From NCBI GenBank assembly GCA_017559615.1, contig JAFYRB010000035.1, forward strand, positions 1 through 50,552: a DNA stretch of 50,552 bases. The letters run 5' to 3'. The notes under the pieces are model-generated. The model ran no database searches. It worked only from the letters and a program-made list of their open reading frames with translations, and was not told the origin of the DNA. Shown here piece by piece: positions 16,504-23,913 of this stretch (position 1 is the stretch's first letter; every line of letters starts with the position of its first letter). This DNA comes from Alistipes sp. (GTDB lineage Bacteria; Bacteroidota; Bacteroidia; Bacteroidales; Rikenellaceae). The position numbers and the translations under genes are program-made.

Positions 16504-17359
16504 CGCTTCAATATCGACATACGCAGCCGAGGGGTACAAGGTAGTACGCCCCGAGGCGATATATGGCCGTAGCTCTACCCTTCAGTCGGGAGAGGTGGAG
16601 TACGAGGGTGGCTATCGTGAGGCTACGCCCGAGCAGATGTATGGCTACTGCTCAACGCTTCAGGTGGGAGAGCCTGTCGAGGCGGTGTCGCCAAAGTTCA
16701 GCAGCGAGCCGCTATACCACATTGTGCTTGTCGTGACGCTTGCGGCATACCTATATATGCTCCTTCGCTCGTGGAAGTTTATCGACACTATCTATGGCGA
16801 TGCGCTGAAGAATCAGAGCGAGCGACGTATGGTGTCGCAGGGTGGTGCCTTGCCACTTCAGCTCTTCAAGCGTGGTGCTGCGATGGTTGGTGCGTTGATG
16901 TTGGCATTGGTGGTAGTTCGCCTCGGTGAAGGTGCTATTCCCGCGGACTCTCCTATATATATAAATGGTATGTCGCGCTACGCCGTTGTGATGGGTATCG
17001 TAGCCGTTGTTGTTATCCGCGCGTGGTTGTATGCTCTGCATAAGGTTGTGGAGTGGCTCACGGCGTCGGATGGAGTGCAGATTTTAGCCTCGATAGGTTA
17101 TATGAATTTCGTGCGTGGCGTAGTGTTACTCTATCCCGTTGTTGCGGTGTGGTTGTTAGCCGACGCAGATATCTTCAAAACCGTAACCATAGTGGTGATT
17201 GTATGTATGTTGCCAATCGTGGTTTTGTATGTTAAAGAGACTTTTTTATTCTTTATTGGAAAAAAAATTCCGATTTTGTATTGGTTTTTGTACCTTTGCA
17301 CCGCAATTTTGCTACCCTTAAGTTTTGTGATGCATCTTTTGCCTACAAATTTAGGATAG
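16496..17359 (+). CDS. DUF4271 membrane protein
   Basis: This 287-residue protein carries the Bacteroidota-specific DUF4271 membrane domain with about five to six helices (from residue 74). It starts inside the end of the histidine kinase gene, in another frame. Its hydrophilic N-terminal tail contains the same 15-residue motif twice: PE-A-I-YG..STLQ.GE at 19-33 and 45-59, a 26-residue period. Adjacency to hemD, rnpA and yidD is an arrangement I recall from other Bacteroidota. Function is not established. Confidence 0.84.
   Translation: MSNASISTYAAEGYKVVRPEAIYGRSSTLQSGEVEYEGGYREATPEQMYGYCSTLQVGEPVEAVSPKFSSEPLYHIVLVVTLAAYLYMLLRSWKFIDTIYGDALKNQSERRMVSQGGALPLQLFKRGAAMVGALMLALVVVRLGEGAIPADSPIYINGMSRYAVVMGIVAVVVIRAWLYALHKVVEWLTASDGVQILASIGYMNFVRGVVLLYPVVAVWLLADADIFKTVTIVVIVCMLPIVVLYVKETFLFFIGKKIPILYWFLYLCTAILLPLSFVMHLLPTNLG
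17291..17298 (+). promoter_or_regulatory. Possible internal promoter for hemD-rnpA-yidD
   Basis: TACCTTTG matches TAnnTTTG and sits in a locally AT-rich end of the DUF4271 gene, about 120 bases before hemD. The nearest TTTTG is only 12 bases upstream, so the -33 part is doubtful. It would let hemD, rnpA and yidD be expressed apart from the upstream cluster. Confidence 0.45.
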
Positions 17360-17417
17360 TAATGGCTGAATATCAGTCTGTTGCGAGAGAATAGTGATAA
17401 TAAAAAATAGAGGTAAG

Positions 17418-18275
17418 TTGAAAGTAAATAAGATTTTGGTATCGCAGCCACGCCCAGCTGTAATAGAGAAGTCCCCCTTTTATGAGTTCTCTCAGAAGAA
17501 CGAACTTAGCATTGACTATAAGCCTTTGATACGTGTTGATGGCGTTACTCTTAAGGAGTTTCGCGCACAGCGTAGCGAGATTTTGGATCACACAACGATG
17601 ATCTTCTCGTCACGTACAACCATCGATAGCTTCTTCCGCATCTGCGAGGAGGCGCGTATCACCGTACCCGAGACTATGAAGTATATCTGCAACACCGAGG
17701 CAGTAGCACTCTACTTGCAGAAGTATATCGTCTACCGCAAGCGTAAGATTTCGTTTGCCGATGGTACGTTCAACTCGCTCTTGGAGCTTATCGTGAAGCA
17801 TAAGGACGAGAAGTTTATGTTGGCACTCACCGAGCCATTCAAGCCAGAGCTTCCAGATGCCTTGGCAAAGTTGAAGCTCAAGGTGTCGCCTGTGGTCTTT
17901 GCACGTACCGTAGCTGCCGATTTGAAGGATGTTAACCCTGCGGACTACGATATCATCGCACTCTACTCACCAAACGATGTTAAGGCTCTTGCGGAGAGCT
18001 TCGACATCGAGAAGCTCCCTGTTGTGGCTACCTTTGGCGAGGCGACATTGCGTGCTGCGAAGGAGGCGGGCTTGAAGGTTAAGGCTTCGGCACCATCACC
18101 AGAGGCACCATCAATGGTTAAGGCTTTGGATATCTACTGCAGCAAGGTTGCCGAGGGTGCAATGATTGAGGATGCCGAGGTACATAGCGATGCCGAGAAG
18201 GAGGAGTTTATCCGCGCACAGCAGTCTAAGCTCCAGAAGAAGACTCGTACCCGTACCACAAAGAAGAACGCATAG
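17418..18275 (+). CDS. hemD: Uroporphyrinogen-III synthase
   Basis: HemD closes hydroxymethylbilane to uroporphyrinogen III in tetrapyrrole synthesis. This weakly conserved family is recognised here by the opening VNKILVSQPRP, IFSSRTTIDSFFRI, and YDIIALYSPNDVKALAE followed by VATFGEATLRAAKEAGL, as well as by its position. The tail is long and basic (KKTRTRTTKK). The start is uncertain: TTG at 17418 is preceded by AGAGG and gives the usual N-terminus, while GTG at 17394 would add eight residues. No ATG fits. The stop is two bases before rnpA. Confidence 0.85.
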   Translation: MKVNKILVSQPRPAVIEKSPFYEFSQKNELSIDYKPLIRVDGVTLKEFRAQRSEILDHTTMIFSSRTTIDSFFRICEEARITVPETMKYICNTEAVALYLQKYIVYRKRKISFADGTFNSLLELIVKHKDEKFMLALTEPFKPELPDALAKLKLKVSPVVFARTVAADLKDVNPADYDIIALYSPNDVKALAESFDIEKLPVVATFGEATLRAAKEAGLKVKASAPSPEAPSMVKALDIYCSKVAEGAMIEDAEVHSDAEKEEFIRAQQSKLQKKTRTRTTKKNA

Positions 18276-18277
18276 TT

Positions 18278-18658
18278 ATGACTGCGGGAAATAAGTTTCC
18301 GAGTTCGGAGCGTGTGAAGTCGCGCACCACGGTCAGCCGTCTCTTTGGCGACTGTGACTCTGGCTTTGTGTTCCCGCTAAAGTATAAACTGATTATAGAA
18401 GAGAGTGCCTCGCCATCTGTCGAGGTACTCTTCTCTGTACCTAAGCGCTTCCATAAGCGCGCTAACCGCCGTAACCTCCTCAAGCGCCGTATGCGTGAGG
18501 GTTATCGTCTTCAGAAGTCGCCGCTACAGAGTCTGGCTGCGGAGCGTGGTCGTGCGGTGCGCATTGCTTTTATCTATGTCTCGAAGGAGGAGCTGCCATA
18601 CAACACTATCAACAATGCCATTACCCGAATTCTTCAAGAGGTCGCTGAGCGTTGTTAA
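18278..18658 (+). CDS. rnpA: Ribonuclease P protein component
   Basis: RnpA is the protein subunit of RNase P, which trims tRNA 5' ends. The 126-residue basic protein has the diagnostic core [17 protein letters not shown] (family signature RNR.KR) after [10 protein letters not shown]. It begins two bases after hemD and overlaps yidD by 44 bases in another frame. In most bacteria rnpA follows rpmH near dnaA; here it is linked to hemD instead. Confidence 0.94.
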   Translation: MTAGNKFPSSERVKSRTTVSRLFGDCDSGFVFPLKYKLIIEESASPSVEVLFSVPKRFHKRANRRNLLKRRMREGYRLQKSPLQSLAAERGRAVRIAFIYVSKEELPYNTINNAITRILQEVAERC

Positions 18659-18875
18659 GCGTATCCTTGCCTATCCGCTAATCCTTTTGGTGCGCTTCTA
18701 TCAGGTGTGTATATCGCCTCTTAAGCCCCCTTGTTGTCGCTTCACGCCTACCTGCTCGCAGTATGCCTTGCAGGCGTTGCGTAAGCACGGACCTATCAAG
18801 GGAACATATCTTACCATTCGAAGGTTGTTGCGTTGTCATCCTTGGGGTGGCTCGGGCTACGATCCTGTACCGTAA
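18615..18875 (+). CDS. yidD: Membrane protein insertion efficiency factor YidD
   Basis: This small membrane-associated protein is thought to aid YidC-dependent insertion. The 86-residue product shows the conserved pattern [28 protein letters not shown], then the [29 protein letters not shown] tail, which is unmistakable. The start at 18615 lies inside rnpA, giving a 44-base overlap and likely translational coupling. The open frame extends further upstream, but that part is out of character. Confidence 0.93.
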   Translation: MPLPEFFKRSLSVVKRILAYPLILLVRFYQVCISPLKPPCCRFTPTCSQYALQALRKHGPIKGTYLTIRRLLRCHPWGGSGYDPVP

Positions 18876-18880
18876 CAGCT

Positions 18881-18989
18881 GTCTAATAAGGCTGCTTTGG
18901 CGTTGCTCTCGCTCTCAAAATGCTCATTTACACTTTAGTAAACTCCGTTTTTTCGAGCTTTGTAAGCCTAAAATCAGCTCTTATTATAC
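18881..18989 (+). repeat. Intergenic palindromic element behind yidD
   Basis: This 109-base element has imperfect terminal inverted repeats, GTCTAATAAGGCTG (18881-18894) against CAGCTCTTATTATAC (18975-18989). Its centre is a small hairpin, TTTAC-ACTTTA-GTAAA (18927-18942). The architecture, including the loop ending CTTTA, resembles the frr/dut/nadK repeats, but the sequences do not align clearly. No reading frame of note is present. Confidence 0.55.
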
Positions 18990-19008
18990 AACTTTTAGCA
19001 TAAGAAAC

Positions 19009-19043
19009 AAGGGTGTCCTGCAGAGTTGCTGGACACCCTTTTT
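19009..19043 (+). terminator. Terminator of the cmk-hemD-rnpA-yidD cluster
   Basis: AAGGGTGTCC (19009-19018), a 12-base loop, GGACACCCTT (19031-19040), then TTT. The same GGGTGTCC stem is used between upp and pth and, in altered form, after frr. Confidence 0.85.
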
Positions 19044-19226
19044 CTCCTTAAACGGAGAAGAACCCAATAAAAACTAAAAAGATTAATATTTCTTTTATCG
19101 CATACCCCTCTTCGGAGTTGTCATATAATCGTTAAATTTCACACTGCAAAGATGGTCGATTTATGGAAATATCACAATAGCCGATTTTGGGGAATTTAAC
19201 GGTGGCAATATCCCATATATTAGCTA
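19044..19226. other. AT-rich spacer with no gene
   Basis: This is the rest of the 433-base gene-free stretch between yidD and the hemerythrin-like gene. Apart from the repeat element and terminator on its left and the promoter on its right, I see no frame, RNA gene or further strong palindrome in it. Confidence 0.5.
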
Positions 19227-19258
19227 TTTGTCCGTTATCGAAATTATGCGTATCTTTG
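19227..19258 (+). promoter_or_regulatory. Promoter of the hemerythrin-like/LuxR pair
   Basis: TTTG (19227-19230), a 20-base gap, TATCTTTG (19251-19258): a textbook Bacteroidetes promoter about 52 bases before the first start codon. Confidence 0.8.
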
Positions 19259-19309
19259 CATTATATTACGATAAGATAACACTGTGTGGATATAATATAT
19301 TGATACTCA

Positions 19310-20020
19310 ATGAATAAAATGCATAATACCCCATATCTCGCGGCTTTCTCACCCGATATGAAGCTTTTTGAGCTTGTCGAGGTGTCGCCGTCGCTACTCT
19401 CAATCTTCTCGCGCCTGAACATTCGCCTACCATTTGGCGACATCTCTGTTAAGGAGATGTGTGAGCGTGAGGGACACTCTGTGGAGCTATTCCTGATGCT
19501 TGCGTCGATGCATACCGACGCTACCTTTACGCCCTCAGCGGAGCATCTGCGACCAGAGATGTTGAAGGAGGTGGTCGAGTATCTCCGTGCCTCACACCGC
19601 TACTATGCCGAGCATATGTTGCCTCACACCTCGGCGCATCTCGAGAAGATTCTCCAGCACTGCGGGGAGCTGTTTCGCAGCACGTTACGCCGCTTCTATG
19701 ACGACTATACGCAGTATATCGTAGAGCATTTCAAGGAGGAGGAGTGTGATGTATTCTCGATTATAGATAGCTGTGACATAGATAATTATACGGATTGTAC
19801 GGGTACGCTTTTCGATATGCCACACGCCGATATCGACGACCGCTCGAACGACATCGCATCGCTTATCTTCAAGAGCCTTCCCGAGGAGGCGCCAACGGCG
19901 TTGCGCTGCACGATGCTCGAGCATATCTACGCACTTCGTGATGACCTACGTCGCCATAGCAACGTGGAGGCCTACTTGCTTCGTCCATTGGTAGAAATGT
20001 ATATAAACGCAAAGCGATGA
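19310..20020 (+). CDS. Hemerythrin/ScdA(RIC)-like protein
   Basis: This 236-residue soluble protein is predicted to be helical and to resemble the YtfE/ScdA di-iron repair family. Residues about 25-68 look like an ScdA N-terminal (DUF542) domain, except that the usual Cys pair is replaced by LPFGD. Residues about 90-230 hold spaced His and acidic residues in hemerythrin-like order: H96, H102 or H106, HFKEEE (H140, E143/E144), HADID (H172), H205. Which of these bind metal cannot be settled by eye. It overlaps the LuxR gene by four bases (ATGA). A nitrosative or oxygen-stress role is inference. The start may be the Met at 19319. Confidence 0.6.
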   Translation: MNKMHNTPYLAAFSPDMKLFELVEVSPSLLSIFSRLNIRLPFGDISVKEMCEREGHSVELFLMLASMHTDATFTPSAEHLRPEMLKEVVEYLRASHRYYAEHMLPHTSAHLEKILQHCGELFRSTLRRFYDDYTQYIVEHFKEEECDVFSIIDSCDIDNYTDCTGTLFDMPHADIDDRSNDIASLIFKSLPEEAPTALRCTMLEHIYALRDDLRRHSNVEAYLLRPLVEMYINAKR

Positions 20021-20589
20021 GACGATTTAGGGTAGCCATAGTGGAGTCGGCAGCGGTAGTTGCCGAGGGCATAGCAGCCATCCTCTCACGTTCACCAAAG
20101 GTGGAGGTTGTGGGATGTTATAGGCTTTTATCCGACGTGGAGTCGCTGTTGGTGGCAGGACGTGTGGATGTTGTGGTGGCTTCGGTGGCGAAATATCATC
20201 AAATAGAGGCTTCTACGGCGTTGGGAAGCACCCCTGTGGTGGGTATTCAGACTACGCTTGTGGAGGAGGAGGTGTTGCGACGTTTTGCGGCTACGATAAC
20301 TCTCTTTACCTCGGCAGAGGATGTGGAGCGTATCGTTGTTGAGGCTGCCGAGGAGCCTTCGGAGCATAACGTCTCGGAGAGCCACGAACTCTCGGAGCGT
20401 GAGCGCGATGTACTTATTCTTGTGGCTCGCGGATATACCAATAAGGAGATAGCCTCGGAGCTTAACATCTCGCCACATACCGTAATCTCCCATCGCAAGA
20501 ATATTGTCCATAAGACAGGCATCCGCTCCGTAGCGGGCCTTACGGTATATGCCGTACTTAACAAGTTGATTGATAGCGAACAATTATAA
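20017..20589 (+). CDS. LuxR-type transcription regulator with degenerate receiver
   Basis: This 190-residue DNA-binding protein has a NarL/FixJ layout. The C-terminal LuxR helix-turn-helix (about 124-185) is intact: LSERERDVLILVARGYTNKEIA, then ISPHTVISHRKNI. The N-terminal part looks like a receiver but lacks the acidic pair after strand 1 (VAIVES) and the phospho-acceptor Asp after strand 3 (VVVASVAKY), so it is unlikely to be phosphorylated in the normal way. It starts within the stop region of the hemerythrin-like gene (ATGA overlap), so the two are translationally coupled and probably act together. Confidence 0.85.
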   Translation: MRRFRVAIVESAAVVAEGIAAILSRSPKVEVVGCYRLLSDVESLLVAGRVDVVVASVAKYHQIEASTALGSTPVVGIQTTLVEEEVLRRFAATITLFTSAEDVERIVVEAAEEPSEHNVSESHELSERERDVLILVARGYTNKEIASELNISPHTVISHRKNIVHKTGIRSVAGLTVYAVLNKLIDSEQL

Positions 20590-20599
20590 CTAAAAAGAT

Positions 20600-21331
20600 A
20601 TGAAAACAGAGCTTTGTGCCTATTCAGTTGAGGCGTGCCAGATTGCTGCGCGTTTGGGTGTTAATCGTGTGGAGTTGTGTGCCTCGCCTGCAGAGGGTGG
20701 CGTTACCCCATCGTTGGCAACTATCGAGCGCGTTGCGAAGATTCCAAACCTCGACCTTAGTGTTATGATTCGCCCTCGTGGTGGCGACTTCTTGTACTCG
20801 GATGATGAGTTTCAGACGATGCTCCTCGACATAGAGTATGCTCGCAAGGGTGGCGCTACGGGAGTGGTATTTGGCATCCTTACGGCAGATGGTAAGGTGG
20901 ATGTGGATCGCACACGCCAACTTGTTGAGGCTGCGGGAGATATGGAGACTACGTTCCACCGTGCGGTGGATATGACCGAGGATTATCTTCAGGCGGTTGA
21001 GGATATCATCGCTGCGGGATGTGACCGTATCCTTACGTCGGGAAGCTACGATAAGGCGATTGATGGCATCGAGAACATCGCGCGTGCGGTGGAGATTAGC
21101 CGTGGCCGTATAGAGATTATGGCGGGCAGTGGTGTTGTGGCGAAGAATGCTGCGCAGCTTGCGGCTGTGGGTGTCGATGCGTTGCACTTCAGTGCAAAGT
21201 GTATGGTGGCGGGAGGTATGCTCTATCGCAACCCTCGCATCTCGATGGGTGGCTCGGATGCCGTAGATGAGTATGCACTACGCACCGTGGATGAGAATGA
21301 GGTAAAGGAGATACTTAAACTTATAAAATAA
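20600..21331 (+). CDS. cutC: CutC family protein (PF03932)
   Basis: This TIM-barrel protein of the CutC family was historically linked to copper homeostasis; its real enzymatic role is unsettled. The 243-residue sequence has the family markers ELCASPAEGGVTPS, VMIRPRGGDFLYSDDE and ILTSGSYDKAIDGIENI. It begins ten bases after the LuxR regulator, and its stop overlaps the start of the transglutaminase-like gene by one base (TAATG), so all four genes from 19310 may share a transcript. Confidence 0.9.
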   Translation: MKTELCAYSVEACQIAARLGVNRVELCASPAEGGVTPSLATIERVAKIPNLDLSVMIRPRGGDFLYSDDEFQTMLLDIEYARKGGATGVVFGILTADGKVDVDRTRQLVEAAGDMETTFHRAVDMTEDYLQAVEDIIAAGCDRILTSGSYDKAIDGIENIARAVEISRGRIEIMAGSGVVAKNAAQLAAVGVDALHFSAKCMVAGGMLYRNPRISMGGSDAVDEYALRTVDENEVKEILKLIK

Positions 21332-22563
21332 TGAAACAGAGAGTTTTACTTTGTGCTTTGGCTGCCGTAGCGCTCGCCATAGCATTTGTCGTTTGGCCTT
21401 CGAAGGGTTATAACCCTGCGGATGATGCGGAGCTTAAGGAGGTTATCGCCTCTTCGGCACGTGGCGCAGAGCTTGAGGCATTGGTGGAGAATATGCCTAT
21501 GGAGCAGCAGCGCGAGATGGCCTTCTTGTTGAAGAATATGCCAGAGTTCGACCGCGAGGCTATGGATCTTGAGCTTCTCAAGGAGAATGTGGAGTATGCA
21601 CACTTAGCACGCGAGAAGTATGCCTGGGCGAAGCAGCTTCCGGAGGATGTATATCTTCACGATGTACTCCCTTATCACGTTGTGGATGAGGTACGTGACT
21701 CGTGGCGTAAGGAGCTTTATGAGATGTTCTCACCTGCGGTAGATACCTGCCGTACGATGTACGATGCGGTGTGTGCCGTAAATGCTAACATCCCACGTCT
21801 TACGGGTGTGGACTACAACACCAAGCGCGAGAAGACTAACCAGAGCCCTCGTGAGTCTATGCGTCAGGGTATGGCATCTTGCACAGGTCTTGCTATTTTG
21901 CTCGTTGATGCTTACCGCGCAGTGGGTATCCCAGCACGCTTCGCAGGTACCGCTTCGTGGCACGATAACCGCGGTAACCATAGCTGGACCGAGGTGTGGC
22001 TTGATGGCCAGTGGCGAGTAACCGAGTACTACTTCCCTTCGAAGCTCGACCACTTGTGGTTTATGCCTGATGCTGCGAAGGCTAACGCCGAGGAGCGTAC
22101 CTATGCTATCTATGCAACACGCTTCGGTAAGGCTGATGATTGGTTCCCAATGGTTTGGGCAGATGGCGATGTTGAGGGCCGCCCAATCGAGGAGCTACCA
22201 AAGTGGGTAGGTGCCGAGAATGTTACAAAGCACTATCAGGAGTTGGCTTATGAGCAGTATACACGCCACTTGGAGGCTGGTACTCACACATTTATAAAGA
22301 TTGCGGGTTATAAGGTTGCGGGCCAGACTGAGCACTCGGATGACCGTGTGGCAATGGGTGTAGATGTGTTCTGCGGTACGGAGCAGATGGGCGGTGGCCT
22401 TACGGCTGGTCCTCTTCGTGATATGAACGATATGTTCTCGGTATTGGTGGAGAAGAATCGCACCTATGAGCTTCGCTACTACGATGCTGAGGGTGAGCTT
22501 CAGAGGGTGGCTGTGGAGCTTGGCGAGGAGCCTGTAACAGTAGAGATTTCGCTCGAGAAATAG
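21331..22563 (+). CDS. Exported transglutaminase-like protein
   Basis: This 410-residue protein has an N-terminal membrane anchor or signal (about 4-22) without an obvious lipobox, a helical region, and a transglutaminase-like core. The core has Cys in MASCTGLAILLVDAYRAVGIPARF (C184) and His in GNHSWTEVWLDGQWRVTE (H217), the usual Cys-His arrangement, with an acidic residue further on. A C-terminal beta-rich region of about 120 residues follows. Substrate is unknown. A strong hairpin terminator follows. Confidence 0.82.
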   Translation: MKQRVLLCALAAVALAIAFVVWPSKGYNPADDAELKEVIASSARGAELEALVENMPMEQQREMAFLLKNMPEFDREAMDLELLKENVEYAHLAREKYAWAKQLPEDVYLHDVLPYHVVDEVRDSWRKELYEMFSPAVDTCRTMYDAVCAVNANIPRLTGVDYNTKREKTNQSPRESMRQGMASCTGLAILLVDAYRAVGIPARFAGTASWHDNRGNHSWTEVWLDGQWRVTEYYFPSKLDHLWFMPDAAKANAEERTYAIYATRFGKADDWFPMVWADGDVEGRPIEELPKWVGAENVTKHYQELAYEQYTRHLEAGTHTFIKIAGYKVAGQTEHSDDRVAMGVDVFCGTEQMGGGLTAGPLRDMNDMFSVLVEKNRTYELRYYDAEGELQRVAVELGEEPVTVEISLEK

Positions 22564-22580
22564 TTGCGTATTGAATAGGT

Positions 22581-22622
22581 AAAGTTGTCCAAAATTTTTC
22601 TATTTTGGGCAACTTTTCTTTT
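22581..22622 (+). terminator. Terminator after the transglutaminase-like gene
   Basis: AAAGTTGTCCAAAAT (22581-22595), a six-base loop, ATTTTGGGCAACTTT (22602-22616), a 15-pair stem with one G-T pair, followed by T-rich sequence. Confidence 0.9.
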
Positions 22623-22629
22623 ATATATT

Positions 22630-22646
22630 GGAGAATATTATTCTCC
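22630..22646. promoter_or_regulatory. Palindrome upstream of the porin promoter
   Basis: GGAGAAT, ATT, ATTCTCC: a perfect 7-bp inverted repeat that ends seven bases before the -33 box of the porin promoter. The position suits an operator. Confidence 0.4.
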
Positions 22647-22652
22647 ATAAGA

Positions 22653-22682
22653 TTGCGAATTGAGAATAGTTTCGTATATTTG
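22653..22682 (+). promoter_or_regulatory. Promoter of the porin/Gate-protein pair
   Basis: TTG (22653-22655), a 19-base gap, TATATTTG (22675-22682). The leader is about 80 bases and holds a small AGCTAC/GTAGCT hairpin at 22712-22731. Confidence 0.8.
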
Positions 22683-22771
22683 TAGTTATAAAACTGCTAA
22701 ATGATGGATGTAGCTACGCGGGAATGTAGCTAAAAACGTGGTCTTACGCAATAATCTAAACTTATCAAAAT

Positions 22772-23881
22772 ATGAAGAAAACTTTTACTAAGATTCTTTG
22801 TGCTGCGTTGGCAATGCTTTCAGTGTCAGCTGTTTGCGCACAGCAGGGTTATGAGAAGAGCAACGAGATTTTCCGCCTTGGTGTGGAGGCTCGCTTCGAC
22901 TATCTTAACCAGGCTCTCGATGGTAATCAGCTCTACGATGCTTCGGGCTTCAAGGTGCGTTACTTCAACCTCCGTATGGATGGTCAGATTACCGATAAGT
23001 TCACATATTCGTGGCGTCAGCGCTTCAGCAATGTTAACTCTGCTGCCGACTTTGTGAACAACACCGATTGGCTTCACCTCACATATCGCCCTAACCAGAA
23101 TTGGGCTATCTCGGCAGGTAAGCAGGTGGTGATGATTGGTGGTTGGGAGTATGACCGCGCCCCTATCGACGTTTACTACTGCTCGGAGTATTGGAACAAC
23201 GTAAACTGCTTCCAGCTTGGTGCTTCGGTTGCATTCACAACTAACGAGGGTGACGACACCCTTACATTCCAGGTGTGTCAGAGTCCTTACCACAAGATGG
23301 CTCGCAACTACGATGCTTTGGGCAATAAGCTCGGCGACCTCTATGCCTACAACCTCTACTGGATGGGTTCACACGGCTTCTATACAGCGCTCCACTCGTT
23401 GAACTTCTCGGAGTATGAGCGTGGTAAGTTCGATGTATATGTGGTTTTGGGTAACCAGTTCAAGTTCGGTGATGCTACAATTCAGCTCGACTTGATGAAT
23501 CGAGGTATCAGCGGCAAGGAGCTTTTGTTCGATAACTTCTCGATTATGGGTGAGGTGGATTACCTCGTTGCCGAGCGCGTAAATATCTTTGCTAAGGTTA
23601 CTTACGACAAGGTAGGTAAGGAGTACCCAGCTGGTTTGTTCCTCTTCCCAGGTACGGAGATGACACGCGTAGGTGGTGGTGTTGAGTACTACCCACTCGG
23701 CGCAAAGGGCAACCGCGATATCCGTCTTCACGCTGCGTATGCCTACAACATCGGCCACAACACCAACCCTGGTGGTACTGCGCTTAACACAGGCTCCTTC
23801 TTTACATTTGGTCTAACTTGGAAGATTGACGTTATTCAGGGCCTTACATCACTTATCGAGAAGGTGCAGTCGAAGCGTTAA
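22772..23881 (+). CDS. Outer-membrane porin (OprO/OprP-like)
   Basis: This is a probable beta-barrel porin of the phosphate-selective O/P type. A signal peptide ends at VCAQ (about residue 24). The mature part is 345 residues of alternating short strands and polar loops, including DYLNQALDGNQLYDASGFKVRYFNLRMDGQI and a segment reading WAISAGKQVVMIGGWEYD, as found in this class. It ends in a strand plus a basic tail. It is followed after 32 bases by a membrane protein gene, suggesting a shared uptake or export job. Substrate is unknown. Confidence 0.78.
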   Translation: MKKTFTKILCAALAMLSVSAVCAQQGYEKSNEIFRLGVEARFDYLNQALDGNQLYDASGFKVRYFNLRMDGQITDKFTYSWRQRFSNVNSAADFVNNTDWLHLTYRPNQNWAISAGKQVVMIGGWEYDRAPIDVYYCSEYWNNVNCFQLGASVAFTTNEGDDTLTFQVCQSPYHKMARNYDALGNKLGDLYAYNLYWMGSHGFYTALHSLNFSEYERGKFDVYVVLGNQFKFGDATIQLDLMNRGISGKELLFDNFSIMGEVDYLVAERVNIFAKVTYDKVGKEYPAGLFLFPGTEMTRVGGGVEYYPLGAKGNRDIRLHAAYAYNIGHNTNPGGTALNTGSFFTFGLTWKIDVIQGLTSLIEKVQSKR

Positions 23882-23913
23882 TAAATTTGCAATTATCTAA
23901 AAACTAATACTAT

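Noticed and set aside
18405..18614. N-terminal extension of yidD
   Set aside because: The added 70 residues are an out-of-frame reading of rnpA; YidD begins near 18615.
18876..19309. tRNA or other known RNA gene in the 433-base gap
   Set aside because: No T-loop GTTCGAATC-like motif or cloverleaf pairing was found; the only structures are the palindromic element and a terminator.
20017..20200. Normal phospho-receiver domain on the LuxR protein
   Set aside because: The acidic pair and phospho-acceptor Asp are missing, so it is described as a degenerate receiver.
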